Assembly: GCA_963715045.1 (NCBI GenBank)
Contig: CAVQRC010000014.1
Coordinates: 248,001-312,000 of the forward strand
Direction: 5' to 3'
DNA: 64,000 bases
DNA from: CAVQRC01 sp963715045
Lineage (GTDB): Bacteria > Planctomycetota > Planctomycetia > Pirellulales > Lacipirellulaceae
In this document: positions 9,331 through 18,294 of the stretch, piece by piece
Layout of the letters: the number at the start of each line of letters is the position of its first letter
Position numbering within the stretch: position 1 is the first letter of the stretch
Notes under the pieces: generated by a model
Seen by the model: the letters and a program-made list of their open reading frames with translations, nothing else
The model's database searches: none
What the model was told of the DNA's origin: nothing
Program-made: the position numbers and the translations under genes

Positions 9331-10798
9331 TTACCCGTGGGGTTGACGATCGTGTTTCAGAACTGCGGACAGCCGCTCGCTTGCCTGCCGGCCGCTGCGA
9401 ATGCAATGCGGAATGCCAACGCCCTGGTAGGCATTGCCGGCCAATTCCAACCGCGGATGTGTCGTCACGGCCGCGTCGATTTGCGCAACGCGTGCGAGGT
9501 GTCCCAGATGATACTGTGGCATCGAGCGATGCCAGCGATTGACCCGCCAGAATAACGGCGGCCGTTCGATGTCCAGCAATTCCCGCAACTCGGCCCGGGC
9601 TTCTTGAATGACTCGGTCGTCGGACCAGTCGAGTACCTCGGGGCGACACCCGCCACCTAGAAACAGTCGCAGCAGGGCGCGGCCTTGCGGTGCCCGCTCG
9701 GCGTACTTGACGCTGGAGAACGTGCAGGCCAGCACGGCCCGGTTTTCGATATGCGGCACAATGAAACCGAAGCTGTCGAGCGGGTGTGCGATCGCGTCTC
9801 TTTCGAACGCCAGATTGACGACCACGCAGCCGGCGTACGGGATTTCGTCCAGCAGGCTGCTCAAGCGAGGGTCGGCATCGGCCAGCATCGCAGCGGCCCG
9901 ATATGCGGGAGCGGCGACGATGACGCCCTGATACGACTCGCGGCGGCGGGTGTTGAGGGTGGCATCGACGACCGTGGCGGACCAGCCTGCCGACGGCTCG
10001 CGATTCAGGGACTCGATCTGGCTGCGGCAGTGCACCTTCACGCGGCTGGGATCCAGCCGCTCCACGAGGCGATCGGCCAACTGCTGCATTCCGCGGCGGG
10101 GCGCGACGAACATGCTGTAACTGGGGCCGCCCGCTCGGGTCGTTGGCGGAAGGACCCGGCGTACCCGCCCGCGTGCCGCGAGTCAGGCTGCCATGCTTCG
10201 ATTCCATGTCCACGAACTGGGGAAACGTGGCGCGAACGCTCAACTGCTCCGGGTCGCCCATGTAGATCCCGCCCGCCAGCGGTTGCACCAACCGCTCGAA
10301 AGTTTCACGGCCCAGGCGACGCCGGACGAAGTCGGCCAGGCTTTCATCTTCCTCAGTCGTTCGTCGCGGCACGAAGCGTTCGGCCGCCAGCCGCAGCTTG
10401 CCCCCGAGACTCAGGATCGGCGTGGTCACGAACGGCCAGATACGCTGCGGGGCCATCAACGCCAGGCCATCCGGTACGCGACGGAGTCGCCCGCGGCAGA
10501 CGACGTAGACTCCCCGCTGGTCGGGGTTGGTCCCGATCAAATCATCCGCCAGCCCGATCTCTCGACAGAGATCGATGCCCTCGGGCAGTCGGCTCAACAT
10601 GCTGTCGGGGCCGATTTCCAGCCGGAAGCCCTCGACCTCTTCGGTCTGCAGCACGCCCCCGGGTGTCTCCCCGGCCTCGAACAGATGGACTTCGCACCCG
10701 TCGTCGAACAATGCATCGTCGGACTGGAGCTGATAGGCGGCCGCCAGACCGCTGATGCCGCCACCGATAATCGCCACTCGAGTGTGAAAATGGGTCAT
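9331..10798 (-). CDS. hemG: Protoporphyrinogen/coproporphyrinogen oxidase (HemG/HemY type), frameshifted
   Basis: The N-terminal FAD motif GGGISGLAAAY is followed by GGVLQTEEVEGFRLEIGPDS, characteristic of the oxygen-dependent HemY-type oxidases. QPLAGGIYMGDP lies mid-protein, and the C-terminal GNAYQGVGIPHCIRSG closes the FAD site. The family is about 460-490 residues and the merged gene gives about 488. The enzyme performs the six-electron oxidation of porphyrinogen to porphyrin late in haem synthesis. A frame change near 10135-10190 splits it: the N-terminal half stays in the frame that later encodes the radical SAM protein, giving a misleading 854-residue ORF. It is probably an indel. The radical SAM gene follows in the same operon. 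Confidence 0.88.
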
Positions 10799-11270
10799 GC
10801 CGTTGCGTGCTGTCCCGCAACCTTGTCGCGACCGCCCGCCTGCTTTCTGGAATATTGACCCACGTTGTCTTGCCGATCGTACCGCGAACTGGCCGCTGTT
10901 GTGACTGCATCGTGCTGCAGCCCTCTCAATTGATCGTGTCAGGTATCATTTCGAACGTAAAGGGCCCAGAACGCGGGGGTTCTACGGGGCTGGGAAACGA
11001 GGGCCGGCGAACCTGTCGATGAGGCTCTCGAAAGCCCCAAAAAACGCCCTGCTTGCCGAGGTGGAGTCGTTGGGAGCATCTTCGGGACCTGGATCCTGAC
11101 TCGCATTGCCGCCGGTGCCGCCAACCGAGTCCTTCAAGCGGCCGGTGTGTTCTCTTTAGAATGCGGGCAGGCCGAAACACGCTCTGCGAACCGCCGCCGC
11201 TGCCCGCGACCGCGGTCGTGTCCAGGATCGCGTGCCTGGCCCTTCCACACACACACGGGAGCATTCCTCG
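10799..11270. other. Intergenic region, 472 bp
   Basis: This stretch separates hemG from the next gene, which starts in the opposite direction, and should contain both promoters. It has A/T-richer patches (for example GGAATATTGACC near 10850) but no clear promoter pair, repeat-family copy or believable ORF. Confidence 0.4.
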
Positions 11271-12392
11271 ATGAGCCGCCCGCGGCACCCGCTGTTCGAC
11301 CGAAGTCACGTCCGGATGGAGTCGCTGGCGGACAGGACCCACAAGAAACAGATCGAACGAGATCATGTTCCGCCGGATGCTACGCCAGCCGAGCTGTCGC
11401 CCGAGCGGAGGGCCCTGATTGCCGATTACGCGGGTCGGATTCGCGCCGCCCGCGAGCGGGGCAGGGCCGTGATGATCGCGTTCGGCGCCCACTCGATCAA
11501 AAACGGGCTGGCCCCGGTCTTCAATCGCCTGCTGGAATCAGGCTGGGTCTCGCATCTGGCCACGAACGGAGCAGGCATTATCCACGACTGGGAGTTTTCG
11601 TTTCTTGGCTCGAGTTGCGAAGACGTCCAGGCAATGGTCCGCGACGGGCGGTTCGGCAACTGGCAGGAAACCGGCTTCAACATCAACCTGGCGTTGAACG
11701 TCGGGGCGTTCGAAGGGAAAGGCTACGGCGAAAGTGTCGGCGCGATGATCGCCGAAGAAGGACTCACGATTCCCTCGTCCGAAGAACTCGTCGGGATTGT
11801 CCACGACCGCGTCAGTTCCGAGCCGGCGGTCGCCGCCGCGGCGGCCGACCTGCTGCATATCGTCCGGCGTTTCGATCTTCCCGCCGGGTGGCTCAGCATT
11901 CCGCACCCCTTCCGGCGATTCAGCGTGCAGGCGGCCGCCTACCGGCACGGCGTTCCCTTCACGGGTCATCCCATGATCGGCCATGACATCATCTACAACC
12001 ATGCGATGAATTATTGCGCGAGCCTGGGGCGGGCGGCCGAACGAGATTTTCTCTCGTATGCCCACAGCGTGAGCCAGCTAGGCGACGGCGGCGTGTACTT
12101 GTCGATCGGCTCGGCCGTGATGAGCCCGATGATCTTCGAGAAGTCGCTGTCGATCGCGCAGAACGTGGCACTTGCCGAGGGTCGACGGATCGAGGATTTC
12201 TCAATCCTCGTCGTGGACCTGGCCCGCAGCGATTGGGATTGGAGTCAGGGCGAGCCGCCCGAGGAAAACCCGGCCTATTACCTTCGCTACAACAAGTCGT
12301 TCAGCCGCATGGGAGGTCGCATGCAGTACCTCCAGGCCGACAACCGCGACTTCCTCCTCTCGTTGCTCGCCGAGTTGCAGGAATCGGTGTAA
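11271..12392 (+). CDS. Conserved protein of unknown function (weakly deoxyhypusine-synthase-like)
   Basis: The protein has 373 residues. ATG 11271 has GGGAG at a good distance; an upstream in-frame start would add 13 residues. The core contains GAHSIKNGLAPVFNRLLESG and HLATNGAGIIHDWE, a Rossmann-like pattern with conserved Gly, His and Asp, and later GHPMIGHDIIYNHAMNY. It is soluble, with no signal peptide or membrane segment. The pattern recalls NAD-binding deoxyhypusine-synthase-like proteins, but I do not see that family's catalytic lysine motif, so the link is a guess. It stands alone between two intergenic gaps. Confidence 0.8.
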   Translation: MSRPRHPLFDRSHVRMESLADRTHKKQIERDHVPPDATPAELSPERRALIADYAGRIRAARERGRAVMIAFGAHSIKNGLAPVFNRLLESGWVSHLATNGAGIIHDWEFSFLGSSCEDVQAMVRDGRFGNWQETGFNINLALNVGAFEGKGYGESVGAMIAEEGLTIPSSEELVGIVHDRVSSEPAVAAAAADLLHIVRRFDLPAGWLSIPHPFRRFSVQAAAYRHGVPFTGHPMIGHDIIYNHAMNYCASLGRAAERDFLSYAHSVSQLGDGGVYLSIGSAVMSPMIFEKSLSIAQNVALAEGRRIEDFSILVVDLARSDWDWSQGEPPEENPAYYLRYNKSFSRMGGRMQYLQADNRDFLLSLLAELQESV

Positions 12393-12737
12393 GCAAACTC
12401 CTTCTTCGCCCCGGGCGATTCGATAGGGTCTGATCGGCACGGGTTTTGCCCCCGGTATTCTCCAGGTGTCCGCGTCTGTTGGAGACGCCATCATTGTCCC
12501 CGGAGTTGCAGATTCAAACAGGCGACGGGAAGTTTCTAGAAGCCGTTGCAAAACGTGTTCTACCACCTCGTTTCCCGGCCGTGGGAGGCCTGAAACGGGG
12601 TTTGAAAAACGCTCTAGTGTGCGGAAACGCCCGCGCGTGTCAGGTGGAATCGCCGTTGACCAATTCCCATCACCATCCGTGTGCGCCCCACCTCGGCGAT
12701 TCGGTGAGCGGACGGTTTTGTAGAGGAGTAAAGCGAA
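12393..12737. other. Intergenic region with one repeat copy
   Basis: These 345 bp contain one copy of the CCGGCCGTGGGAGGCC repeat (listed separately) and the leader of the ACT-domain gene. Otherwise I see nothing distinctive. Confidence 0.4.
12541..12614 (+). repeat. Dispersed repeat, family C2 (copy 1)
   Basis: The unit of about 75 bp runs from AGCCGTTGCAAAACGTG through CCCGGCCGTGGGAGGCCTG to GAAAAACGCTC. A clear reverse-complement copy lies at 60053-60129. The core CCCGGCCGTGGGA is shared with family C1 (18.2, 19.5, 55.4 and 62.1 kb), so C1 and C2 are probably related. Confidence 0.75.
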
Positions 12738-13139
12738 ATGCTCAAAGCCAGACAAGGTAAAGCAGTCGTGCTGCGAACCGCCAATAAGATCGACGTCTTG
12801 GCGGAATTTTCGAAAATCGTTGCCGAAAGGGGGGTTAACATCCTGGCCATGAGCGCCTGGATCGAAGATCCGGAAGCAGTCATCCGCCTGGTCACCGACG
12901 ATACGCTGCGGACCGTCGACGTCTTGCGAGATCATGGCTACGAACCGCAAGAACGCGACGTGATTCTCATCGACGCCGCCCACAAGCCGGGCATCCTCCG
13001 TCACCTCACTGACACGCTCTCTCGAGAAGGCATCGGCCTGCTGCACTTGTTCGCCACGGCCACGATTGACCAGGACATATGCCTGGTCGTACTGAATTCG
13101 TCCGACAATGAGCGGGCCATGGTGCTGTTAAACCGTTGA
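12738..13139 (+). CDS. Tandem ACT-domain protein
   Basis: The protein has 133 residues with a strong GAGGAG ribosome-binding site. Two ACT-like regulatory folds are visible: residues 8-75 (VVLRTANKIDVLAEFSKIV, with NILAMSAWIED) and 77-133 (ILIDAAHKPGILRHLTDTL, with the GIGLLHLFAT strand). Such stand-alone two-ACT proteins usually bind amino acids as small allosteric sensors; no enzyme domain is attached. The partner and ligand cannot be read from the neighbours. The small gene that follows starts 75 bp downstream and may share its transcript. Confidence 0.85.
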   Translation: MLKARQGKAVVLRTANKIDVLAEFSKIVAERGVNILAMSAWIEDPEAVIRLVTDDTLRTVDVLRDHGYEPQERDVILIDAAHKPGILRHLTDTLSREGIGLLHLFATATIDQDICLVVLNSSDNERAMVLLNR

Positions 13140-13214
13140 CCCCGAACCGCCGGCCCGCGCGACCGATCGATCAGACCACGTAATTAGTTCATCACGAACG
13201 AAAGGACCCAACTC

Positions 13215-13502
13215 ATGGCCAGTCCAGTTCTCGAAGCGGAGTATACGAACCAGAAACAACACACGGCTTTCATGACCGGGCAAATCCGTTGCAAGGACGG
13301 TGGTACGGGTGAAATCGTCGCCGAACTGATCGACGCCGATGGAAAACGGCGATTCGATCTGGCCGCCGGAGCGCACCAACACGGCGATGCCCACGTCGCG
13401 TGCAACTCCTTGACGATGCCCGTTCCGCCGCGATGGCAGGTTAAATGCTACCGGCTCGAAACGCGTGCCGGCATCGAGACAAACTGGGCAGAGATCGACT
13501 AG
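13215..13502 (+). CDS. Small conserved-looking protein of unknown function
   Basis: The protein has 95 residues with ribosome-binding site AAAGGA before ATG 13215. It has an acidic, soluble beta-rich pattern (TGQIRCKDGGTGEIVAELI, then WQVKCYRLETR) with three cysteines, no signal peptide and no membrane segment. I do not recognise the family. Codon use is like its neighbours and the start is well placed, so I take it as real. It follows the ACT-domain gene on the same strand. Confidence 0.7.
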   Translation: MASPVLEAEYTNQKQHTAFMTGQIRCKDGGTGEIVAELIDADGKRRFDLAAGAHQHGDAHVACNSLTMPVPPRWQVKCYRLETRAGIETNWAEID

Positions 13503-13605
13503 TCGGGTGAAGACTCAGGGGGAGGGCGTGCGACCCCTCCGAACGCCGAGTCATGCAAGGTCGGTACGAGCTTCGATGTCACCCGTGACAACGACCCTCG
13601 CCAAC

Positions 13606-14598
13606 TCAACCGGTTGCCCGGTCGGCACCGCGCGAGGCGAGTTCCAGCAACTCAGCAGAGAGTTGCGGTGTGGCTCCGGGTTGGCTGGCGACAAACGCGC
13701 CCATCCGGTTGGCGAGGTTGAGCACGTCCTGTGGCTGCCAACCCATCAGCAGGCCGTACATCACTCCCGCACAGCAGGCGTCGCCTGCTCCCACCGAATC
13801 GGCGTCTTCGCGTGGCCTGAACTCCGGCGGTGGAGCGTCGGTTTTTCCCTCGGAAGAATACAACGCCGTGCCCTTGCTGCCTCGCGTCAGGACGACCATG
13901 TCCAGCGCGTACCGCAAGCGCAATTGCTCCGCCAGTGAATCTACTCGCGCATCTTCATGGCCACTGCCGGCAACCACGACTTGGGGCAGATCCAGGGGGA
14001 GGATCTCGGCGATCGTTTCGAGTTCCTCCGCATTGAGTTTGGCGACGGTAGCGGCCAGGAGGCTGGATTCTAGTACGTCGCCCGCGTAGTAGTCCTGCCG
14101 CAGATTCACATCGAACAGCCGCAGGGCGCCCGCGGTGGCTTCGAGAAACCGGTGAATGGTCGCGCGGCTCTGCGGGCTGCGTTGTGCCAACGTGCCGAAG
14201 CATACACCTCGACAACGTCCCGCCAATGCGCTCGAGGTTTCGTCAAACTCGATGACGTCCCAGGCCACCTCGCGGGCAATCTCGTAGGTGGGCTGGCCGT
14301 CGGTGGTCAACGTCACGCTGACCGTGCCGGTTGGACGCGTCGGATCAACTTGAATTGCGGCGGTGGACATGTTTCGGGCGGCCAGCGACGACTGGATCTC
14401 CCCGCCGAGTGGATCCGCGCCGACGCGGCTTACGATCGCTCCTTGTCCACCCGTCGATTGAAGCAGTTGATGGATGTGAACGGTGAAGTTCACCGGAGCC
14501 CCGCCGAGAGTCGTATGATCTGGGAAGCAATCGAAGAGTGCCTCGCCGATACCGACGACCACAAGGTCTTGCTGTGCTTTACGCTTGTTGGCGCTCAT
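13606..14598 (-). CDS. PfkB-family sugar kinase (fructokinase-like)
   Basis: The protein has 330 residues, normal for the family. The N-terminus has GIGEALFDCFPD and LGGAPVNFTVHIHQL (substrate-binding GG region). The C-terminal signature DSVGAGDACCAGVMYG carries the anion-hole glycines and catalytic base D273. It phosphorylates a sugar (fructose is the best guess from the N-terminal motif) with ATP in the cytoplasm. It is convergent with the small gene at 13215 (about 100 bp between stops) and stands alone on its strand. Confidence 0.9.
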   Translation of the reverse strand: MSANKRKAQQDLVVVGIGEALFDCFPDHTTLGGAPVNFTVHIHQLLQSTGGQGAIVSRVGADPLGGEIQSSLAARNMSTAAIQVDPTRPTGTVSVTLTTDGQPTYEIAREVAWDVIEFDETSSALAGRCRGVCFGTLAQRSPQSRATIHRFLEATAGALRLFDVNLRQDYYAGDVLESSLLAATVAKLNAEELETIAEILPLDLPQVVVAGSGHEDARVDSLAEQLRLRYALDMVVLTRGSKGTALYSSEGKTDAPPPEFRPREDADSVGAGDACCAGVMYGLLMGWQPQDVLNLANRMGAFVASQPGATPQLSAELLELASRGADRATG

Positions 14599-14761
14599 CG
14601 CGGATCCATTCTCGGTGGGGAGAGCGTGACGTTCAGTTCAGGCTTGCCTGGCAGTATAGGAATTGGATGCCGACCCACAGAAGGGGAACCCTTCCTGTTC
14701 AGCGACGCCCGGGGCAGGAACGGGCTTGTTGGTTTCGCGGAAGCGGCCCGGGCTTCGAATG

Positions 14762-14855
14762 AATAAGGACTAATGACTAGGGAATCCCCAATGATGAATC
14801 CCCAACAAAGAGTGGCCCGACGACCCATTAAAGACCCCTGGGGTCTTTTCGCAGA
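14762..14855 (+). repeat. Dispersed repeat, family B (copy 1)
   Basis: It begins AATAAGGACTAATGACTAGG and continues with CCCAATGATGAAT, GTGGCCCGACGACCCATT and AAAGACCCCTGGGGTCTTT. The last block is a palindrome. The same blocks recur inverted at 53120-53225; shorter versions are at 24.8 and 39.9 kb. Confidence 0.75.
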
Positions 14856-15164
14856 TCATGACATTGAGAGCTTGCACTGCAGCGGCGTGAAGGGGGTGTC
14901 GTACCCACCCCGCCCCGGATGCTTTTGGCGCCGCCGCGGAGCTGGGTCCGCGATGAGCCCGCGGGCAAAGCTAGTCGCAGAGCTCGTCACGCTCGACGGC
15001 TAGTTGCTGCCGCTGCTTCGCAGCGGTTCGTCGCCGCACTCACGCACTGCGCGACCTATCGAGCGTCCAGGCTCGCGGGGTCTGGTTGCGGTCCAAGACG
15101 CACCCAAGATGCGATCAAGCGGAACCGGAATCGGCGAATCGCAAAACGGCCGCAAACGTCCGTC

Positions 15165-15285
15165 CGGGGGCGCAGCCGGGGGTTCCAGCAACCGCGGCGC
15201 GACCAACACGGTAGCCCCCGGCTTCGCCGGGGGACAACGCGGATGTGCGACATGCCGAGACGGTGCCGTTGCTACGCACAAAGCC
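15165..15285 (+). repeat. Dispersed repeat, family A (copy 1)
   Basis: The unit contains AGCCCCCGGCTTCGCCGGGG, a strong hairpin, followed by GGACAACGCGGATGTGCGAC. The follow-on sequence recurs near 31077-31115 (GGACAGCTCGGATGCGGGAC), next to several more CCGGCTNTGCCGG hairpins. Confidence 0.65.
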
Positions 15286-15402
15286 GGTACCCGGCATTAC
15301 CGTCGACGTCGTGGACGCGTTCGAAGTGCGAATTCTCTCATCGCACGACAGGCGTTACAATCACACGCGACGTTATGACCCCGGGGGCCGATCGAGCGAG
15401 CC

Positions 15403-16323
15403 ATGAATCATCTCCAGCATCAATCCGCCTGTTCGCGACGGGCCTTTCTCCGCGGCGGCACGCTCGTACTCGGGGCTGCCGCCAGCTTCGGGAGTCGACC
15501 GCAAACCGTGGCCGCCGAGGAACTCGCGGCCAAACCGGATCTCCGCGTCGGTCTGATCACCGACTGCCATTACGCGGACCGCGACCCGGCCGGCTCGCGG
15601 CACTACCGCGATTCACTGAAGAAGGTCGCCGAGGCGGTCGCCCGCTTCAATGATGCTCAGGCGAATCTCGCCGTCGAGTTGGGCGACTTCATCGATGCCG
15701 CTCCCGAGGTCGAGACCGAGATCGAGTTTCTCAGAACCATCGATCGAGAATACGCCAGGTTCCATGGCGATCGGCATTACGTGCTCGGTAATCACTGTGT
15801 GTACACGCTCACCAAGGAGGAGTTCGTCGCCAATTCGGCGATGCCGCGACCCTACTATGCCTTCGATCAGGGCGACTTCCACTTCGTGATCCTCGATGCG
15901 TGTTATCGCGAAGACGGAGTCGACTACGGTCGCAAGAACTATGAGTGGACCGACACGCATATTCCGGCTGCCGAGGTCGACTGGTTGCAGGCCGATCTCG
16001 AGAGGGCGACGCAGCCCACCATCGTGATGGTTCATCAGCGGCTCGATCTCGATCGCGACGATGAACTGGGCAAGTCTTACGCGGTCAAGAACGCAGCTCA
16101 GATTCGCCAGATCCTGGAGCAATCGGGCAAGGTGTCGCTGGTCCTGCAAGGACATTCTCACGAGAACGCCTACCGGCAGATCAAAGGCATTCACTATTGC
16201 GTGCTGCGGGCGGTCGTCGAAGGCGCGGGACTGGCCAGCAGCGGCTACGCGCTGCTGGATCTGTTTGCCGACGGGTCGCTGCGAATCCAGGGTTTCCGCG
16301 AGCAGCAGAGTCATGCGTGGTAA
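15403..16323 (+). CDS. Tat-exported metallophosphoesterase
   Basis: The protein has 306 residues. The N-terminus SRRAFLRGGTLVLGAAAS is a twin-arginine signal. Calcineurin-like metal motifs follow: ITDCHYAD (D-X-H), ELGDFID (GD), LGNHCVY (GNH), MVHQR, and GHSHENA (GHXH). It should hydrolyse a phosphomonoester or diester outside the cytoplasm. It ends two bases before the next gene starts, so it is almost certainly translationally coupled to the membrane-bound glycerophosphodiesterase. This suggests shared work on glycerophosphodiesters or phosphate scavenging. Confidence 0.92.
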   Translation: MNHLQHQSACSRRAFLRGGTLVLGAAASFGSRPQTVAAEELAAKPDLRVGLITDCHYADRDPAGSRHYRDSLKKVAEAVARFNDAQANLAVELGDFIDAAPEVETEIEFLRTIDREYARFHGDRHYVLGNHCVYTLTKEEFVANSAMPRPYYAFDQGDFHFVILDACYREDGVDYGRKNYEWTDTHIPAAEVDWLQADLERATQPTIVMVHQRLDLDRDDELGKSYAVKNAAQIRQILEQSGKVSLVLQGHSHENAYRQIKGIHYCVLRAVVEGAGLASSGYALLDLFADGSLRIQGFREQQSHAW

Positions 16324-16325
16324 CC

Positions 16326-18170
16326 ATGCGACACCGGTGGCATGAATTGGTCGACGGCGGGCGGCAAACCTGGGCCGATCTGGTCCGCGGTTGGAGACCG
16401 CTGGTGCTGTTCGAGCTGCTGTTCAAAGTGTTTTCGATCGCGATGGTGCGCGCGGCTCTCGCCTGGTTTCTCCGGTCGGTGATTCGCTTCAGTGGCAGTA
16501 CGGCAGTCAGCAACTACGATCTGATTTCGTTCTTCCTGTCGCCGCAGGGATTGCTGCTGCTCGTCGTGGGCTTGGCGGTCAGCTTCGCGGTCCTGTTTCT
16601 AGAACTCGGCGGCTTGATGATGATTGTGATCGGCATTCGCCAACGGCAACGCGTTTCTGCGATCCGTACACTGCAGACGTTGGGCCGAGCGTTCGCGCGA
16701 CTGGTTGTCCTCGGCTGCTGGTACCTGATCGGCCTGGGGATCCCGGCGGTCGTCCTGCTCGGAGTCGTCGCGGTGGTTGGAAACCTGGCGTTTGGCGGCG
16801 ATGTGAACTACTACCTGCAGGTCAAGCCACCCGAATTCTGGTGGGCGGCCTCGATCGTGGCTCTGACCGCGGTCGGGGCCGGGTGCACCGCAGCGGTGCT
16901 GTTGATCCGGTGGGTTTTCAGCGTGCCGATCATGATGTTGCAGCACCACACGCCACGCAGGGCAATGGTGGAAAGCACGCGGTTGGTCCAGGGAGCGAAG
17001 GTCGAGATTGCAGCCCGGTTCTTGGTATGGTTCGTGCAAGTCGTGATCCTGGTCGTGCTCGCGGGTCTCTTTCGCTCGGCCATCGAGGGGCTCCTGATGC
17101 ATCTTGCCGGGAATCAGGTTCAGCTCGTCATCGTGATGGCCGGTCTCATCCTCGCGGTCGAGCTGCTGCTGAGCGTGGTCGTCTCCTTCGTGACATCCGT
17201 GAGCTTTGCGTCGCTGTCCGCCCGGCTTTATCTCGAGCGGTGCCCCGATGCGGAGGTTCCCCCAGCGATGCTGCATGACACGCGGGTCGGACGCCGTCGC
17301 GTGACCGTTGGCGCGGGCGTGGTCACCGCTGCCCTGGCGGTACTCGGAGCCAGTTCGTTCGCCGCGTGGTCACTGGTCAGCCAGATTAAATTCAACCACG
17401 ACGTCGCCGTCACCGCCCATCGAGGTAGCGAACTGAAGGCCCCCGAGAATACGCTCGAAGCGGTGCTTCAGGCCGTCGCTGACGGAGCCGATTTCGCCGA
17501 GATCGACGTCCAGCAGACCGCCGACGGCGTCGTCGTGTTGATGCACGACAAGGACTTTCGTCGCGTCGCCGCAGTCGACCGCCCGATCTGGGAGATGTCA
17601 TCCGCAGAACTCGCAACGCTCGACATCGGGAGCTGGTTCGCACCCGAGTTCGCCGCCGTTCGGGTGGCGACGCTCGCGGAAGTCATCGAGGCCGCCCGCG
17701 GCAAGATCATGCTGAACATTGAACTCAAGTTCAACGGTCATGAGCAGAATCTGGTAGAGTCGGTCATCGATCTGATCCGAAACGCGAAGTTCGAACAGGA
17801 GTGCATCGTGACTTCGCTCGAGTATCGTGGAATCCTGGAAACGCGTCGCCAGGCGGACAGCCTGCGGGTCGGACTGATCGTGACCGCCAAGATCGGCGAG
17901 GTGACCCAACTCGACGTGGATCTGCTTTCCGTGAATGCCAACTCGGTATCTCGCGATCTGGTTGCCCGGGCCCATGCCGCGGGCAAACAGGTTCACGTGT
18001 GGACCGTGAATGAGCCCGAGCAGATGCTGGCCATGATTCACATGGGAGTCGACAATATCATCACTTCCAGGCCCGACGTGCTACGCGACCTGTTACGTCA
18101 ACGGGAGCAGATGTCCGCTCCGGAAAAAACACTGCTGTTTGTCGCCGATTTTCTCGAAGGACGAATTTAG
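16326..18170 (+). CDS. Glycerophosphodiester phosphodiesterase with N-terminal membrane domain
   Basis: The protein has 614 residues. Residues 25-350 contain about six long hydrophobic segments, like the GDPD membrane domain. The catalytic GDPD domain starts near 360 with AHRGSELKAPENTLEA (H365 and the E/N pair), then AEIDVQ near 392 and HDKDFRR near 407; HVWTVNEPEQM lies near the end. It hydrolyses glycerophosphodiesters to glycerol 3-phosphate and an alcohol at the membrane. ATG 16326 starts two bases after the previous stop. The stop abuts a C1 repeat. Confidence 0.92.
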   Translation: MRHRWHELVDGGRQTWADLVRGWRPLVLFELLFKVFSIAMVRAALAWFLRSVIRFSGSTAVSNYDLISFFLSPQGLLLLVVGLAVSFAVLFLELGGLMMIVIGIRQRQRVSAIRTLQTLGRAFARLVVLGCWYLIGLGIPAVVLLGVVAVVGNLAFGGDVNYYLQVKPPEFWWAASIVALTAVGAGCTAAVLLIRWVFSVPIMMLQHHTPRRAMVESTRLVQGAKVEIAARFLVWFVQVVILVVLAGLFRSAIEGLLMHLAGNQVQLVIVMAGLILAVELLLSVVVSFVTSVSFASLSARLYLERCPDAEVPPAMLHDTRVGRRRVTVGAGVVTAALAVLGASSFAAWSLVSQIKFNHDVAVTAHRGSELKAPENTLEAVLQAVADGADFAEIDVQQTADGVVVLMHDKDFRRVAAVDRPIWEMSSAELATLDIGSWFAPEFAAVRVATLAEVIEAARGKIMLNIELKFNGHEQNLVESVIDLIRNAKFEQECIVTSLEYRGILETRRQADSLRVGLIVTAKIGEVTQLDVDLLSVNANSVSRDLVARAHAAGKQVHVWTVNEPEQMLAMIHMGVDNIITSRPDVLRDLLRQREQMSAPEKTLLFVADFLEGRI

Positions 18171-18252
18171 AACCGATCCAAAAAACCAACTCCGGCGACC
18201 AGATTCTCCGGCCGTGGGACACGTTCATCGAGGTCTTTGGATAGGTATTTGG
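18171..18252 (+). repeat. Dispersed repeat, family C1 (copy 1)
   Basis: The sequence begins AACCGATCC immediately after the TAG stop of the preceding gene, has the core TCCGGCCGTGGGACACGTTC, and ends GGATAGGTATTTGG. It is a diverged copy of the element seen twice at 19431-19582. Confidence 0.7.
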
Positions 18253-18294
18253 GCGGTGATCCGAGAGTCTGCCTTACACGCGTGATGCAACCTC

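Larger units (their letters stand above)
14599..15402. other. Intergenic region, 804 bp, with two repeat families
   Basis: The region holds a family B copy (14762-14855) and a family A copy (15165-15285). No ORF here has a ribosome-binding site or recognisable similarity. It lies between two genes transcribed outward, so it should contain both promoters. Confidence 0.5.

Noticed and set aside
8234..10798. 854-residue ORF suggesting a HemG-radical SAM fusion
   Set aside because: The second half of HemG is in another frame and ends with a stop at 9331; the radical SAM gene has its own ribosome-binding site and start at 9316.
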